The notes below the pieces were generated by a model, which saw nothing but the letters and a program-made list of their open reading frames with translations, did no database searches and was not told the DNA's origin. From [Clostridium] aerotolerans DSM 5434 (lineage in GTDB: Bacteria > Bacillota > Clostridia > Lachnospirales > Lachnospiraceae): a stretch of DNA of 64,000 nt. This document shows, piece by piece, positions 16,265 through 24,462 of the stretch; the stretch's first letter is position 1, and each line of letters starts with the position of its first letter. Location of the stretch: the NCBI RefSeq assembly GCF_000687555.1, contig NZ_JHWJ01000004.1, positions 186,001-250,000 of the forward strand. Reading direction: 5' to 3'. The translations under genes were made by a program, and so were the position numbers.

Positions 16265-17140
16265 ATGAAAAAATTATACGTTGCTTCCGTAACGCCCTTT
16301 GACCAGGAAGGGAAGATAAATGAAGCGGCTTTAAAAATGCTCTGGGAAAGAAACTTTTCTGAAGGAGCAGATGGATTTTTTATCGGAGGAAGTTCCGGGG
16401 AATGTTTTTTACTGACCAGAGACGAACGGGTGCGTTCCTTTGAACTGGCATCCCAGTACCGGGACAGAGGAGATATGTTTGCTCACGTAGGCGCCATCAG
16501 TACCCAAGAGGCTGTCTTTTATGCCAAAGAGGCAGTTAAAGCAGGAATTGAAAACATCGCAGCCACGCCACCCATTTATTTTGGATTTTCGGAAAAGGAA
16601 ATCGCAGGCTATTACCACGATATTGCAGAGGCGGCAGGCCGTTCGGTCCTTTATTATAACATTCCCTCCAGCACTCACAGAGAGCTTGATGTGAGGCACC
16701 CGGAAGTGCAGGCACTTTTAAAGTCCGGTGCCATTAATGCCATCAAGCATACCAATTTAAACCTATTGGAAATGGACCGGATTCGTAACATCAATCCAGA
16801 GATCCGATGCTTCGGTGGATTCGAAAGCTGTATGGTAGCATTTCTTGCCTTTGGCTGTGAAGGCTTTATCGGCAGCAGCTTTAATTTCATGCTTCCCCAG
16901 TTTAAGCACCTTCTTCGGCTATTTGAGGAAGGAAAGCTTGAGGAGGCCAGAATACTCCAGACTAAATGCAACAACATCCTTGATGTGCTGTTAAAGAACG
17001 GCCTCTGTGCCAATTTAAAATACATTCTCTCCTCTCAGGGAATTCCTGTAGGAGAGGTGAGAAAACCGTTCGTGACACTAACAAAGGAACGAGCTGCCGA
17101 GATGGATGAGGTGCTGTCTGAGTATCTTGAGATCCGGTAA
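16265..17140 (+). CDS. Dihydrodipicolinate synthase/N-acetylneuraminate lyase family aldolase
   Basis: A 291-residue class I aldolase of the DapA/NanA superfamily. The Schiff-base lysine is Lys161 in AIKHTN, the catalytic tyrosine is Tyr131 in YYNIP, and the carboxylate-binding loop is GGSSGE (41-46). VGAISTQEAVFYAKEA and FGGFESCMVAFLAFGCEGFIG agree best with the N-acetylneuraminate-lyase branch, which cleaves a 2-keto-3-deoxy sugar acid into pyruvate and an aldehyde. It follows the PanE-like gene by 26 bases. With a YhcH relative and a dehydrogenase nearby, cleavage of a keto sugar acid is plausible; sialic acid itself is not proven because no NanE/NanK genes are present. Confidence 0.82.
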   Translation: MKKLYVASVTPFDQEGKINEAALKMLWERNFSEGADGFFIGGSSGECFLLTRDERVRSFELASQYRDRGDMFAHVGAISTQEAVFYAKEAVKAGIENIAATPPIYFGFSEKEIAGYYHDIAEAAGRSVLYYNIPSSTHRELDVRHPEVQALLKSGAINAIKHTNLNLLEMDRIRNINPEIRCFGGFESCMVAFLAFGCEGFIGSSFNFMLPQFKHLLRLFEEGKLEEARILQTKCNNILDVLLKNGLCANLKYILSSQGIPVGEVRKPFVTLTKERAAEMDEVLSEYLEIR

Positions 17141-17178
17141 CAGAATATATCAGGATTCATAAAAAGGAGAGAATAAAC

Positions 17179-18201
17179 ATGAAAGCAGTACAAATCGTAA
17201 AGCCAGGCCAGCTTAAAGTCATTGACACAGAGCTGCCAAAGCTCTCCGGTCCGAATGAGGTATTGATCCAGATGACGGCAGCCGGAATCTGCGGATCTGA
17301 TATGGGAATTTATCATGGCACCAATGCCGCCGCCACTTACCCCAGAATCATCGGACATGAAATGGTCGGAAGAGTGGTGGAGACAGGTCCTCAGGTATCC
17401 AGCTTAAAAGTAGATGACCGGGTCATCATCAATCAGGTAACCAGCTGCGGACACTGCTATCCGTGCCGAATGGGACGCGGAAATGTATGCGATCATCTTG
17501 CGGTACGAGGCGTTCACATCGACGGAGGCTACCGGGAATATATGGCTGTGCCGGAGACCGACTGCTATGTTCTCCCTGATACCATTTCTGATGAGGATGC
17601 AGTTATGATCGAGCCTACCACCATAGGAATCCAGGCTTGCACCAGAGCAGAGTTAAACAAAGATGATATGCTCCTGATCTACGGTTCCGGTGCTCTGGGA
17701 AGCTCTATCTTAAAAACGGCACGTTTGATCTGCGGACATATCATTGTGGCAGATATTCAGGAAGACAAATTGGAGGAAGCAAGAAGAAATGGAGCTGCCT
17801 ACACCATTAATACAAGAGAAGAAGACCTGGTCGCTAAGGTAAAAGAGTTTACCATGGAACACGGAGCCACCGTATCCATTGATGCGGTCTGCAATAAAGA
17901 CTCCTTAAGCCAGCTTTTACAGGCAACCGGTAATGCAGGACGGGTAATTACTATGGGATTCTCCACTTCTCCCACAGAGGTGAATCAGTTCGTCATAACC
18001 TCCAGGGAACTGGACGTGAGAGGATCAAGGCTTCAAAATAAGATGTTTGGGAAAGCCATTGAACTGATTCGGGATGGCAAATTAGATATTACCGGTTCTG
18101 TCTCACACACCTTTCCTCTTACAAAGGCACAGGAAGCGTTTGATTTTGTGGATAGCCATGATCCTTCCATACGGAAGGTTGTTCTTACTTTTGATTTTTA
18201 G
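17179..18201 (+). CDS. Zinc-dependent MDR alcohol dehydrogenase, RspB-like
   Basis: A 340-residue medium-chain dehydrogenase. The catalytic zinc site is in AAGICGSD (Cys38) and the GHEMVG segment, structural-zinc cysteines are in SCGHCYPCRMGRGNVC, and the nucleotide site is YGSGALGSSIL. Long shared stretches with E. coli RspB (GICGSD, YPRIIGHE, SCGHCYPC, GVHIDGG, MIEPTTI, KVVLTF) place it in that group, which includes sugar-acid and polyol oxidoreductases. As the last gene of the operon it would interconvert a sugar acid or polyol hydroxyl and ketone. A weak terminator follows. Confidence 0.85.
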   Translation: MKAVQIVKPGQLKVIDTELPKLSGPNEVLIQMTAAGICGSDMGIYHGTNAAATYPRIIGHEMVGRVVETGPQVSSLKVDDRVIINQVTSCGHCYPCRMGRGNVCDHLAVRGVHIDGGYREYMAVPETDCYVLPDTISDEDAVMIEPTTIGIQACTRAELNKDDMLLIYGSGALGSSILKTARLICGHIIVADIQEDKLEEARRNGAAYTINTREEDLVAKVKEFTMEHGATVSIDAVCNKDSLSQLLQATGNAGRVITMGFSTSPTEVNQFVITSRELDVRGSRLQNKMFGKAIELIRDGKLDITGSVSHTFPLTKAQEAFDFVDSHDPSIRKVVLTFDF

Positions 18202-18221
18202 TAGTGACTGATAACAATATG

Positions 18222-18267
18222 AAAAGGGGTTGCAGCATGAAATAATAGTGCTCAGCCTCTTTTTTTA
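18222..18267 (+). terminator. Terminator of the cyclase-RspB operon
   Basis: AAAAGGGGTTG-CAGCA pairs, with wobbles and a bulge, with TGCTCAGCCTCTTTT, and a run of seven Ts follows. Confidence 0.65.
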
Positions 18268-18691
18268 AACGATGACGATGACTTTTGAAATTGTATAGTC
18301 ATAGTTCATTTATTTATAAATAATTATTAAAACAGGTTTGTTACAAAGTTCATGTATTTATAGAAATATGAACTGCCCTCTCATAAGTGTAATTAAGTTT
18401 AACGTATGGAGGCAGTTCAATATAAGTATATGGACTTTTTTGTTAAAAAAATTAGCTTAGACAGCAAACTGTTGTGAGCTGACATCTTAAATCAAAAATG
18501 TATACCAGTGTGGGATAGTAAAGCAAAAAAGTTAGAATCAATATGCATACCAATTTTTACATAAACGGGGTTAATTTATACGTGATAAATTTTTTTGATA
18601 GATTCTATTTTATACTAAAGGAATTATGCACTTTTGCATTTAACAATGTAATTCAAGTTACAACAAACAATTTACGGAGAGGTATTTAAAT
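18268..18691. other. AT-rich leader region of the effector cassette with an inverted repeat
   Basis: No gene is seen. GAACTGCC (18370-18377) and GGCAGTTC (18411-18418) form an inverted repeat with TC/GA extension and one bulge, 32 bases apart. It may be an operator, a leader hairpin or a boundary trace of the inserted cassette. Confidence 0.4.
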
Positions 18692-19021
18692 ATGTCTGAA
18701 CGAATTCAGGTCTATGATGGATTTTGTTTAACCTGTACCATGGGAAGTGGTCAAAGCTGCATAAACGTTCCGGTCAGCCACGGCGTAAGCATCAGTGGAA
18801 GGAATCAGGCCACGGTTACGGATTGTAAAGCCGGTACTCATATTTCTTCCTTTGGTACATGCAGAAAGACTGATCCCCAAAAGCCTTGTTCTCCAGTGAT
18901 TCTCACGCCATGGTTGATTGATGATAAGAAATATACGATTAATGGAGAACCGGTGCTCTTTACTACCAGCATCTTATCGTGCGCCAAGGGGGGCATAATA
19001 CGGATTAATGGTAAGCCATAA
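18692..19021 (+). CDS. PAAR-like spike-tip protein (DUF4280)
   Basis: This 109-residue protein matches the DUF4280 PAAR-like family. It opens with a short N-terminal strand followed by CTMGSGQSCINVP, then DCKAGTHISSFGTC, TPWLI and a final LSCAKGGIIRI, the pattern of Cys residues and Gly turns that folds into a small beta cone on the tip of a VgrG-type spike. It is the first gene of the cassette, 21 bases before a VgrG-like gene. It probably binds metal and sharpens the injection needle or connects an effector. Confidence 0.8.
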   Translation: MSERIQVYDGFCLTCTMGSGQSCINVPVSHGVSISGRNQATVTDCKAGTHISSFGTCRKTDPQKPCSPVILTPWLIDDKKYTINGEPVLFTTSILSCAKGGIIRINGKP

Positions 19022-19042
19022 AATGCAAAGGAGGATGATTCT

Positions 19043-20443
19043 TTGAAAAAGGATACCTATAGACAGATTAAGATTGATTTGGAGATGATTCAGGAAATAA
19101 CCGAATTCTTTTTATCAGAAGAAATAAACCAGCATGGTCATTGCATGATAAAAGGAATCATTGCAGACGGAAGCCAGGACAAGCTGGTGCTTGAAACCAG
19201 GAATGACGATAGAATCAGGGTCTTTTTAGAGGATGGAACCACACTTTTTACAGGGGTAGCAGAAGATATATCCGTGTACCTTGATGGTGATTTGTACAAA
19301 GCGGAAATAAATCTAATCTCAGTCTCGTATCTTATGGACCTGGAAAAAAAGTCAGGCTCTTACCAGGATAAGACAGAGACCTACCAGGAAATATTAAGCC
19401 AGATATCAAAAGAATACTCTGGCGGAGATATTATGGATTCTATTTCAGGAGGAAAGCCCATTGGAAGCCTATTGGTCCAATATGAAGAAACGGATTGGGA
19501 GTTTTTAAAACGACTTGCTTCCCATTTCCATGCTGGAATATTGCCGGATTCCAGATTTGGAGAACCAAAGATTTATTTCGGCCTTAAGAATGAAGCAGCC
19601 GTTGAGGAAATAACCAGTTATTCCTATAAAATAGAAAAAAATCTAGGTAATTATAAGAGATTACAAGCAGTCAACTGTGATTTGCAGACGGAAACAGATG
19701 CCATCAGCTTTAAGGCTAGCTCAGGACAATTTTATAAGACAGGCTCCTGTGTAAAGTTCCAGGGAAAAGATCTTCATATCAGAAAAATGGAAGCAGAAAA
19801 GGTTCAGGGGGAAGTGGTGTTTCATTATTGGCTGGATACGCAAAATGGTCTTAAAAAACCATTTCTCTATGCAGATAAACTGACAGGTGTTTCCCTTGAG
19901 GCCAAAGTTGTAAAGTCAGTAAAGGATAAAGTTCTGGTGAAGTTAGCCATTGATGAGAAAAAGAGTGGGGATAAACCAGTTTGGGAATTTCCTTATCAGA
20001 CCATGTATACAGCAGGAGCAGAAGGCGGTTGGTATTGTATGCCGGAACCGGGAGATCAGGTCTTTATTTATTTTCCAGATAAGAAAGAAGAGAATGCAGT
20101 TGCAGAGAACTCTTCAAGAAGCGGAGAAAACAGAGATGCTTCAACCAGTGATCCTGCCATCAAATATTTTCGAACCATTCACGGGAAAGAAATTCGATTT
20201 ACAAAGAGGGCAGTCATGATTACTTGCAGTGACGGAACGTCAATTACTCTGAATGAGGGAAGTGGAATCTCCATAGAAAGTGATGAGGGTATAACCTTGA
20301 GCAGCGGGAAGGGAATCAGTATTAATGCAAATGAAGCCATAGAATTTTACGCTTCCGACCATATACGGCTTCATTGTAAAAAGAGTCATATAAAAATGGA
20401 TACCAAGATAGATATTGCCGGACCGGATGTAAGAATCAATTAA
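19043..20443 (+). CDS. VgrG/Pvc8-like contractile-injection spike protein, copy 1
   Basis: A 466-residue protein with the modular look of a VgrG/gpD-gpV spike. The N-terminal 240 residues resemble the gp27-like barrels (YLMDLEKKSGSYQDKTETYQEIL, QYEETDWEFLKRLASHF). An OB-fold region follows about 280-350 (GVSLEAKVVKSVKDKVLVKLAI, WYCMPEPGDQVFIYF). The C-terminus is a repetitive beta-helix (GSGISIESDEGITLSSG, GKGISINANEAIEFYASD). The start is a TTG, 8 bases after AAAGGAGG. Such spikes pierce target membranes and carry effectors. No sheath or tube genes are present here, so it must rely on machinery elsewhere or act as an orphan. Confidence 0.8.
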   Translation: MKKDTYRQIKIDLEMIQEITEFFLSEEINQHGHCMIKGIIADGSQDKLVLETRNDDRIRVFLEDGTTLFTGVAEDISVYLDGDLYKAEINLISVSYLMDLEKKSGSYQDKTETYQEILSQISKEYSGGDIMDSISGGKPIGSLLVQYEETDWEFLKRLASHFHAGILPDSRFGEPKIYFGLKNEAAVEEITSYSYKIEKNLGNYKRLQAVNCDLQTETDAISFKASSGQFYKTGSCVKFQGKDLHIRKMEAEKVQGEVVFHYWLDTQNGLKKPFLYADKLTGVSLEAKVVKSVKDKVLVKLAIDEKKSGDKPVWEFPYQTMYTAGAEGGWYCMPEPGDQVFIYFPDKKEENAVAENSSRSGENRDASTSDPAIKYFRTIHGKEIRFTKRAVMITCSDGTSITLNEGSGISIESDEGITLSSGKGISINANEAIEFYASDHIRLHCKKSHIKMDTKIDIAGPDVRIN

Positions 20444-20456
20444 ATAGGAGACAACC

Positions 20457-20984
20457 ATGAATTACTTTATCATTCAGACGGATGAGAGAATTACGTTTCA
20501 CAAAAATCTGGATTACTCCCAGCCTGAGTTTCGAGAAAAGGAGCCTTTTGTCACCTTCAGTGAATTTGATGAAAATGACAGGTGTCCCGATTTTTTTAGC
20601 GGAAGGTTTCTGTTTGACACTTATTTTTGTGTTACAGACCAGTTAAAAGAAATGCTGGAAGTCTATTCTCCGGAGCTGCAGGTGGCACCGTTTTTTCTCA
20701 CAGATAAGAAATATCGTTCTCAAATTGTATGCTGGAATATCAATCTTCCAGTAGAGGAGTGCATCTTTTTGGAGGGGCGTATCCATGAATCCCCCAGATT
20801 CTTCTTAAATGGACGGAATAAACAGCAATACATATTTTGTGTCGCGAAAGAAAAAGCCCATTATCTCATTGTTTCCCTGGAGCTTGCAGAAAATATATTA
20901 AGGCGTCAGCTGTATGGAATCCGTTTTATGCCAGTTTCTATTGTCTGGAAGGAGGACGAAGCAATTGAAAACAATCATTCATGA
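20457..20984 (+). CDS. DUF1629/Imm11-like accessory protein of the spike cassette
   Basis: A 175-residue soluble protein. The central VTDQLKEMLEVYSPELQV and the C-terminal VSLELAENILRRQLYGIRF resemble a family (DUF1629/Imm11-like) often encoded beside VgrG and DUF4280 genes in Lachnospiraceae; this is from memory of the family. It may be an adaptor or immunity protein. It is sandwiched between two spike genes and its last 20 bases overlap the next gene, so all are co-translated. Confidence 0.5.
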   Translation: MNYFIIQTDERITFHKNLDYSQPEFREKEPFVTFSEFDENDRCPDFFSGRFLFDTYFCVTDQLKEMLEVYSPELQVAPFFLTDKKYRSQIVCWNINLPVEECIFLEGRIHESPRFFLNGRNKQQYIFCVAKEKAHYLIVSLELAENILRRQLYGIRFMPVSIVWKEDEAIENNHS

Positions 20985-22320
20985 TTCATTAAGCCTGGAG
21001 ATGCCTGTAGCGCTTAAGGGTGTCTCATTGCTTGAAATCAATCAAAGGATAAATGACCATTCCAGTGCGAGGATTGAGGGAACGATACGAGATGAGGATG
21101 TAGAAGCATTTAGAAATATAAGCTGGAACGATAATTTCTCAATTATTTATGAGAATGGTCAAGCGGATATGCTTGTTTTTTCAGGCATACCAGTTGACAT
21201 AAAAATCAAATACGATGGACAAGCCTATGTTTCCATGACTCTTTCCACCAGATCCATATTAATGGATTATGAAAAAAAGACCAGGAGCTATCAGAAGAAA
21301 GAGAAGACCTATAAAGCTCTGTTTCGGGATATGGTACAGGAACATGGGGGCGATATTCTGGATTATGCTTCAAATCAATCAATTCTGGATATTCCCTTGA
21401 TTCAATATGAAGAGACAGACTGGGAGTTCCTGCTGCGTGCCTCATCTTACCTTGGAGCGTCGATATACCCTGGTACCGCAGGTGAGAAGCTCCAGATACT
21501 TATTGGCTTTGGAGAACATAGAAGTACATATTCAGGTAGTTCAAATCGTGTGCTTAAGAAACGTATTGCAGAATATTTAGAGTTCCGTAATGGCATCTCT
21601 TCCTTAATGGAGCATGACTTTTTGTCCATTGCCATAGATGGAGAGTGGGATATGCGTCTTGGCAGCAGCATCGCATATGAGGGGAAAGAATTTCTGGTTA
21701 CTGAGATATATGATGATTACCACGGTGGTCTATGGAAAAGGAGATGCATTCTCAAACTTAGTGAGGGAATAAAACGAAATAAGCTGTATCAGGAAAAAAT
21801 GAGAGGTGCATCATTGGCAGGTACGATAAAAGCTGTAGAGGCAGACCGGGTAAGAATTAAACTTGATGTTGATAAAAACACTCAAGGGGAACAACTCCAC
21901 TGGTATCCATGGCACAAAAATGACTGGTTTTGTATGCCTGAGGTGGGAAGCAAAGTAAGGCTAAGCATACCTGGAACAGATGAAACCAAGGCTTATGCCG
22001 CAGATATCTATCGTACCGATGGAAAGAAAAATTCCAAAACACGTAAGCCTGACAATAAGTGCTTTGTTACAAAAAGGGGAAAAGGCTTTGAAGTAACTCC
22101 AAAATCCCTAACTTTTCTAGCTTCAGGAAAGAAAATCTCAATTCAAATGTCAGATCGGCAGGGAATTAAAGTGAAGAGTTCCAAGGGAATTAAGATACAT
22201 GCTGGAGAAACCTTTCTGTGCGAGGGAGAAAGTATCAATATTAATAGCAAAGAACGTATTGCTCTTATTACAGACAGAAACTGCATTGTAATTGATGATT
22301 TGCTTCAGATCAAAGGATAA
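20965..22320 (+). CDS. VgrG/Pvc8-like contractile-injection spike protein, copy 2
   Basis: A 451-residue paralogue of the 19043 protein. Shared landmarks include MDYEKKTRSYQKKEKTYKALF, QYEETDWEFLLRASSYLGA, an OB-fold region with SLAGTIKAVEADRVRIKLDV and WFCMPEVGSKVRLSI, and a beta-helical tail with SKGIKIHAGETFLCEGESI. The start is the TTG at 20965 because GGAAGGAGG ends 9 bases before it. An upstream ATG at 20914 lies deep inside the previous gene and is less likely. Two unlike spikes in one operon suggest a heterotrimer or alternative effector loading. Confidence 0.8.
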   Translation: MKTIIHDSLSLEMPVALKGVSLLEINQRINDHSSARIEGTIRDEDVEAFRNISWNDNFSIIYENGQADMLVFSGIPVDIKIKYDGQAYVSMTLSTRSILMDYEKKTRSYQKKEKTYKALFRDMVQEHGGDILDYASNQSILDIPLIQYEETDWEFLLRASSYLGASIYPGTAGEKLQILIGFGEHRSTYSGSSNRVLKKRIAEYLEFRNGISSLMEHDFLSIAIDGEWDMRLGSSIAYEGKEFLVTEIYDDYHGGLWKRRCILKLSEGIKRNKLYQEKMRGASLAGTIKAVEADRVRIKLDVDKNTQGEQLHWYPWHKNDWFCMPEVGSKVRLSIPGTDETKAYAADIYRTDGKKNSKTRKPDNKCFVTKRGKGFEVTPKSLTFLASGKKISIQMSDRQGIKVKSSKGIKIHAGETFLCEGESININSKERIALITDRNCIVIDDLLQIKG

Positions 22321-22340
22321 AGTTTGGCGAGGAGAAAGAA

Positions 22341-22955
22341 ATGAGCGAAATCTATGCAGAAGAGATTATAAGAAATAAAAGAAAGCTGGAACAGGCAGCA
22401 TCCCAGGCAGCTTCAAAGGAAGATCTCTATCAAATAGAAAATGATATCTCGAACGGATATGTTGTGGTTAAATATGAGACTCTTGAGCTGGAAGAAAAGA
22501 CAATCCTTGATGGGCGTCTTACCATGTTGCTTCCCACTCGATTTGAGGAGATGAATGAAGATTTAAAAGCAGTTAAATATCCAGGCCCGGAAGGTCCGGA
22601 GTGGGTCTACAGCAATGAAAGCGGAGATATTTCCATTACCTTCACTTTGGAGAAGGGGGAGATAAAACCGGAAGAAGTTCCGGAAGTAAGAGATGTATTA
22701 TCTAGGGAAATGAAACGCTTATACCCTGCCTCTGCCATTGAAGAGAAGAAAACCATAGGAGACGGAGAGACTCTTGTCAGTACCTTTTCTATGGATATCC
22801 CTTTGGTTGACGGAGACTGCTATCACCTGTTGTTTTTGCGTGCGGTCAGAGAGGGCTTGGTCATTGGATCTTTTGATTGCAGCATCAAGGAAAAGAAGCA
22901 ATGGCAGCAAATCATGATGCAGATACTGGAGACCTTAAAGGAAACAGATGCTTAA
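22341..22955 (+). CDS. DcrB/DUF1795-like putative effector chaperone
   Basis: A 204-residue protein with an N-terminal coil (NKRKLEQAASQAASKEDLYQIE) and a C-terminal domain that looks like the DcrB/DUF1795 fold (GRLTMLLPTRFEEMNEDLKAVKYPG, SITFTLEKGEI, LVIGSFDCSIKEKKQW). DUF1795 includes Eag chaperones that load type VI effectors onto VgrG. There is no signal peptide, so a cytoplasmic loading role fits the neighbours. Fold assignment is by pattern only; function is inference. Confidence 0.5.
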   Translation: MSEIYAEEIIRNKRKLEQAASQAASKEDLYQIENDISNGYVVVKYETLELEEKTILDGRLTMLLPTRFEEMNEDLKAVKYPGPEGPEWVYSNESGDISITFTLEKGEIKPEEVPEVRDVLSREMKRLYPASAIEEKKTIGDGETLVSTFSMDIPLVDGDCYHLLFLRAVREGLVIGSFDCSIKEKKQWQQIMMQILETLKETDA

Positions 22956-23009
22956 GTGATCCTTAGTAATCGTATTAGATTTTTAATAAAAATAGAGAGT
23001 GAGAATAGA

Positions 23010-23279
23010 ATGATTATCTGGGGATTTGGTAAAGTAACAAAAAATAGAAATGGTGACGTAATGGAAAAGGACTGCGGATACTGTAATACCACTTCCATGT
23101 GGAAGTTAACTAAAAACACAACCTGGTTCACGTTGTATTTCATTCCGATTATTCCTTATCGTGTAACCTATTGCGTAGAATGTCCCAGATGTGGGAGCTA
23201 CATAGAAATATCAAAAGATAAATTCATAGAAATAAAAAATGACATTAAAGAGAGAAAGAACCTTGGCTACAATGCTTAA
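23010..23279 (+). CDS. Small zinc-ribbon protein
   Basis: An 89-residue protein opening with IIWGFGK, a first Cys pair CGYCNTTS, a hydrophobic middle WFTLYFIPIIPYRVTYCVEC and a second pair CPRCGSY. This is the layout of the zinc-ribbon (zinc_ribbon_15) small proteins common in Firmicutes. An in-frame ATG at 22956 exists, but homologues of this type start at the IIWG/FWGW motif. Its role in the cassette is unknown. Confidence 0.65.
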   Translation: MIIWGFGKVTKNRNGDVMEKDCGYCNTTSMWKLTKNTTWFTLYFIPIIPYRVTYCVECPRCGSYIEISKDKFIEIKNDIKERKNLGYNA

Positions 23280-23323
23280 AAAAATAAAGAGAAAACCTTT
23301 CTCATGGGTATGATGGAACTGTT

Positions 23324-24442
23324 ATGGAGAAAAAATCATTAGAACGTTTTAGGGAAAAAGATGCTGAACCGTGTTTATCGGATATACAGTTAGAGGCAGA
23401 AGCTATGTTTCAGGATATGAAGGATGAGTTCCGTGTCCATTTTGTCAGAGAATTTTCAAAGGCTTGTGAAGCTTACAAAAAAGCCGCACCAGATATGATT
23501 CCAGGATATATTATGATTCATTTATTAAGAACGGATTTGGTTCAGGGGGTATATCGTTGTCCTATTATCTTTTATGATCGTGGCTGGTATTTGCATGGTG
23601 GAATATCGGCAGGTGAACTTCAACTGGACAGGTTGTTCTCTCTCTATGGAAAGCTTTGGGAAAATCTTTGTCAAAGGGCAAAATTATATGTTGGACGTGT
23701 AACAATGCCAGAGGTAGATTGGTTGATGCAGGAAATGGTCCCTCATTTTTACCGGTATTTAAAGGAACTTGTACTTTACTCTATTGGAGAGGCCACAGAA
23801 ACAGAGAATTTCTTAAGTATGCCTAAGGAAGAAGGCTTCCAGATTAGAACAGGAGAATATATGGAGCCTGGAGATCTGGTTTATCAGGAACAGCAAGGAC
23901 GGAATCTGGACGAAATAAGAAAACTGCTTACGGATAATCAGGAAGATACATACTTATTTGAAGATTATAAAGATCTGGATTTAAGTAATACATTGCTCTA
24001 TTGCCATGATTTTCATTATTCTGATTTTCGACGTGGTTTACTTAAAAATACCAACTTAAACTTTAGCCGTCTGATCGGGTCCCGGTTCCGATATTGCAAC
24101 ATGGAAGGAGCTTCCCTTTCAGGCTGCATGTTACATAATACAGATTTTACCGGAGCGGATCTAAAGAATGCTAACTTCTCTTACGGCCTCAGTTATCATG
24201 GGAAAAGTGAGCTAGAACCATGGCAGCAGGAGGGGTATGCCGGAAGCAGCTTTAGAGATTGCGATTTACGGGGAGCCAGTTTTTTTAGAGGAGTCTTTAT
24301 GGGAGCTGATTTTCGTAATGCAATCCTTGAAGGTTGTAATTTTAATGAGGCTGCCTTATATGATAGCCGTTTTACAAAGAAACAGATATCAGAAGCTAAT
24401 CTTAGCAGAGATCAACTTGAACAGATTCTTCTGGAGGTGTAA
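23324..24442 (+). CDS. Pentapeptide-repeat protein of the effector cassette
   Basis: A 372-residue protein with a helical N-terminal domain (to about residue 200) and a C-terminal right-handed beta-helix of pentapeptide repeats from about 225 (DLDLSNTLLYCHDFHYSDF, TNLNFSRLIGSRFRYCNMEG, ANFSYG, DLRGASFFRGVFMGADF). Pentapeptide proteins with similar N-domains are frequent beside VgrG-type genes. It may be an adaptor linking effector to spike, or an effector itself. It lies 20 bases before the toxin gene. Confidence 0.65.
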   Translation: MEKKSLERFREKDAEPCLSDIQLEAEAMFQDMKDEFRVHFVREFSKACEAYKKAAPDMIPGYIMIHLLRTDLVQGVYRCPIIFYDRGWYLHGGISAGELQLDRLFSLYGKLWENLCQRAKLYVGRVTMPEVDWLMQEMVPHFYRYLKELVLYSIGEATETENFLSMPKEEGFQIRTGEYMEPGDLVYQEQQGRNLDEIRKLLTDNQEDTYLFEDYKDLDLSNTLLYCHDFHYSDFRRGLLKNTNLNFSRLIGSRFRYCNMEGASLSGCMLHNTDFTGADLKNANFSYGLSYHGKSELEPWQQEGYAGSSFRDCDLRGASFFRGVFMGADFRNAILEGCNFNEAALYDSRFTKKQISEANLSRDQLEQILLEV

Positions 24443-24462
24443 AATATAGGAGGTATGTCTGC

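Noticed and set aside
16265-17140. True dihydrodipicolinate synthase for lysine synthesis
   Set aside because: The motif set follows the N-acetylneuraminate-lyase branch, and the gene lies in a catabolic operon with no lysine genes.
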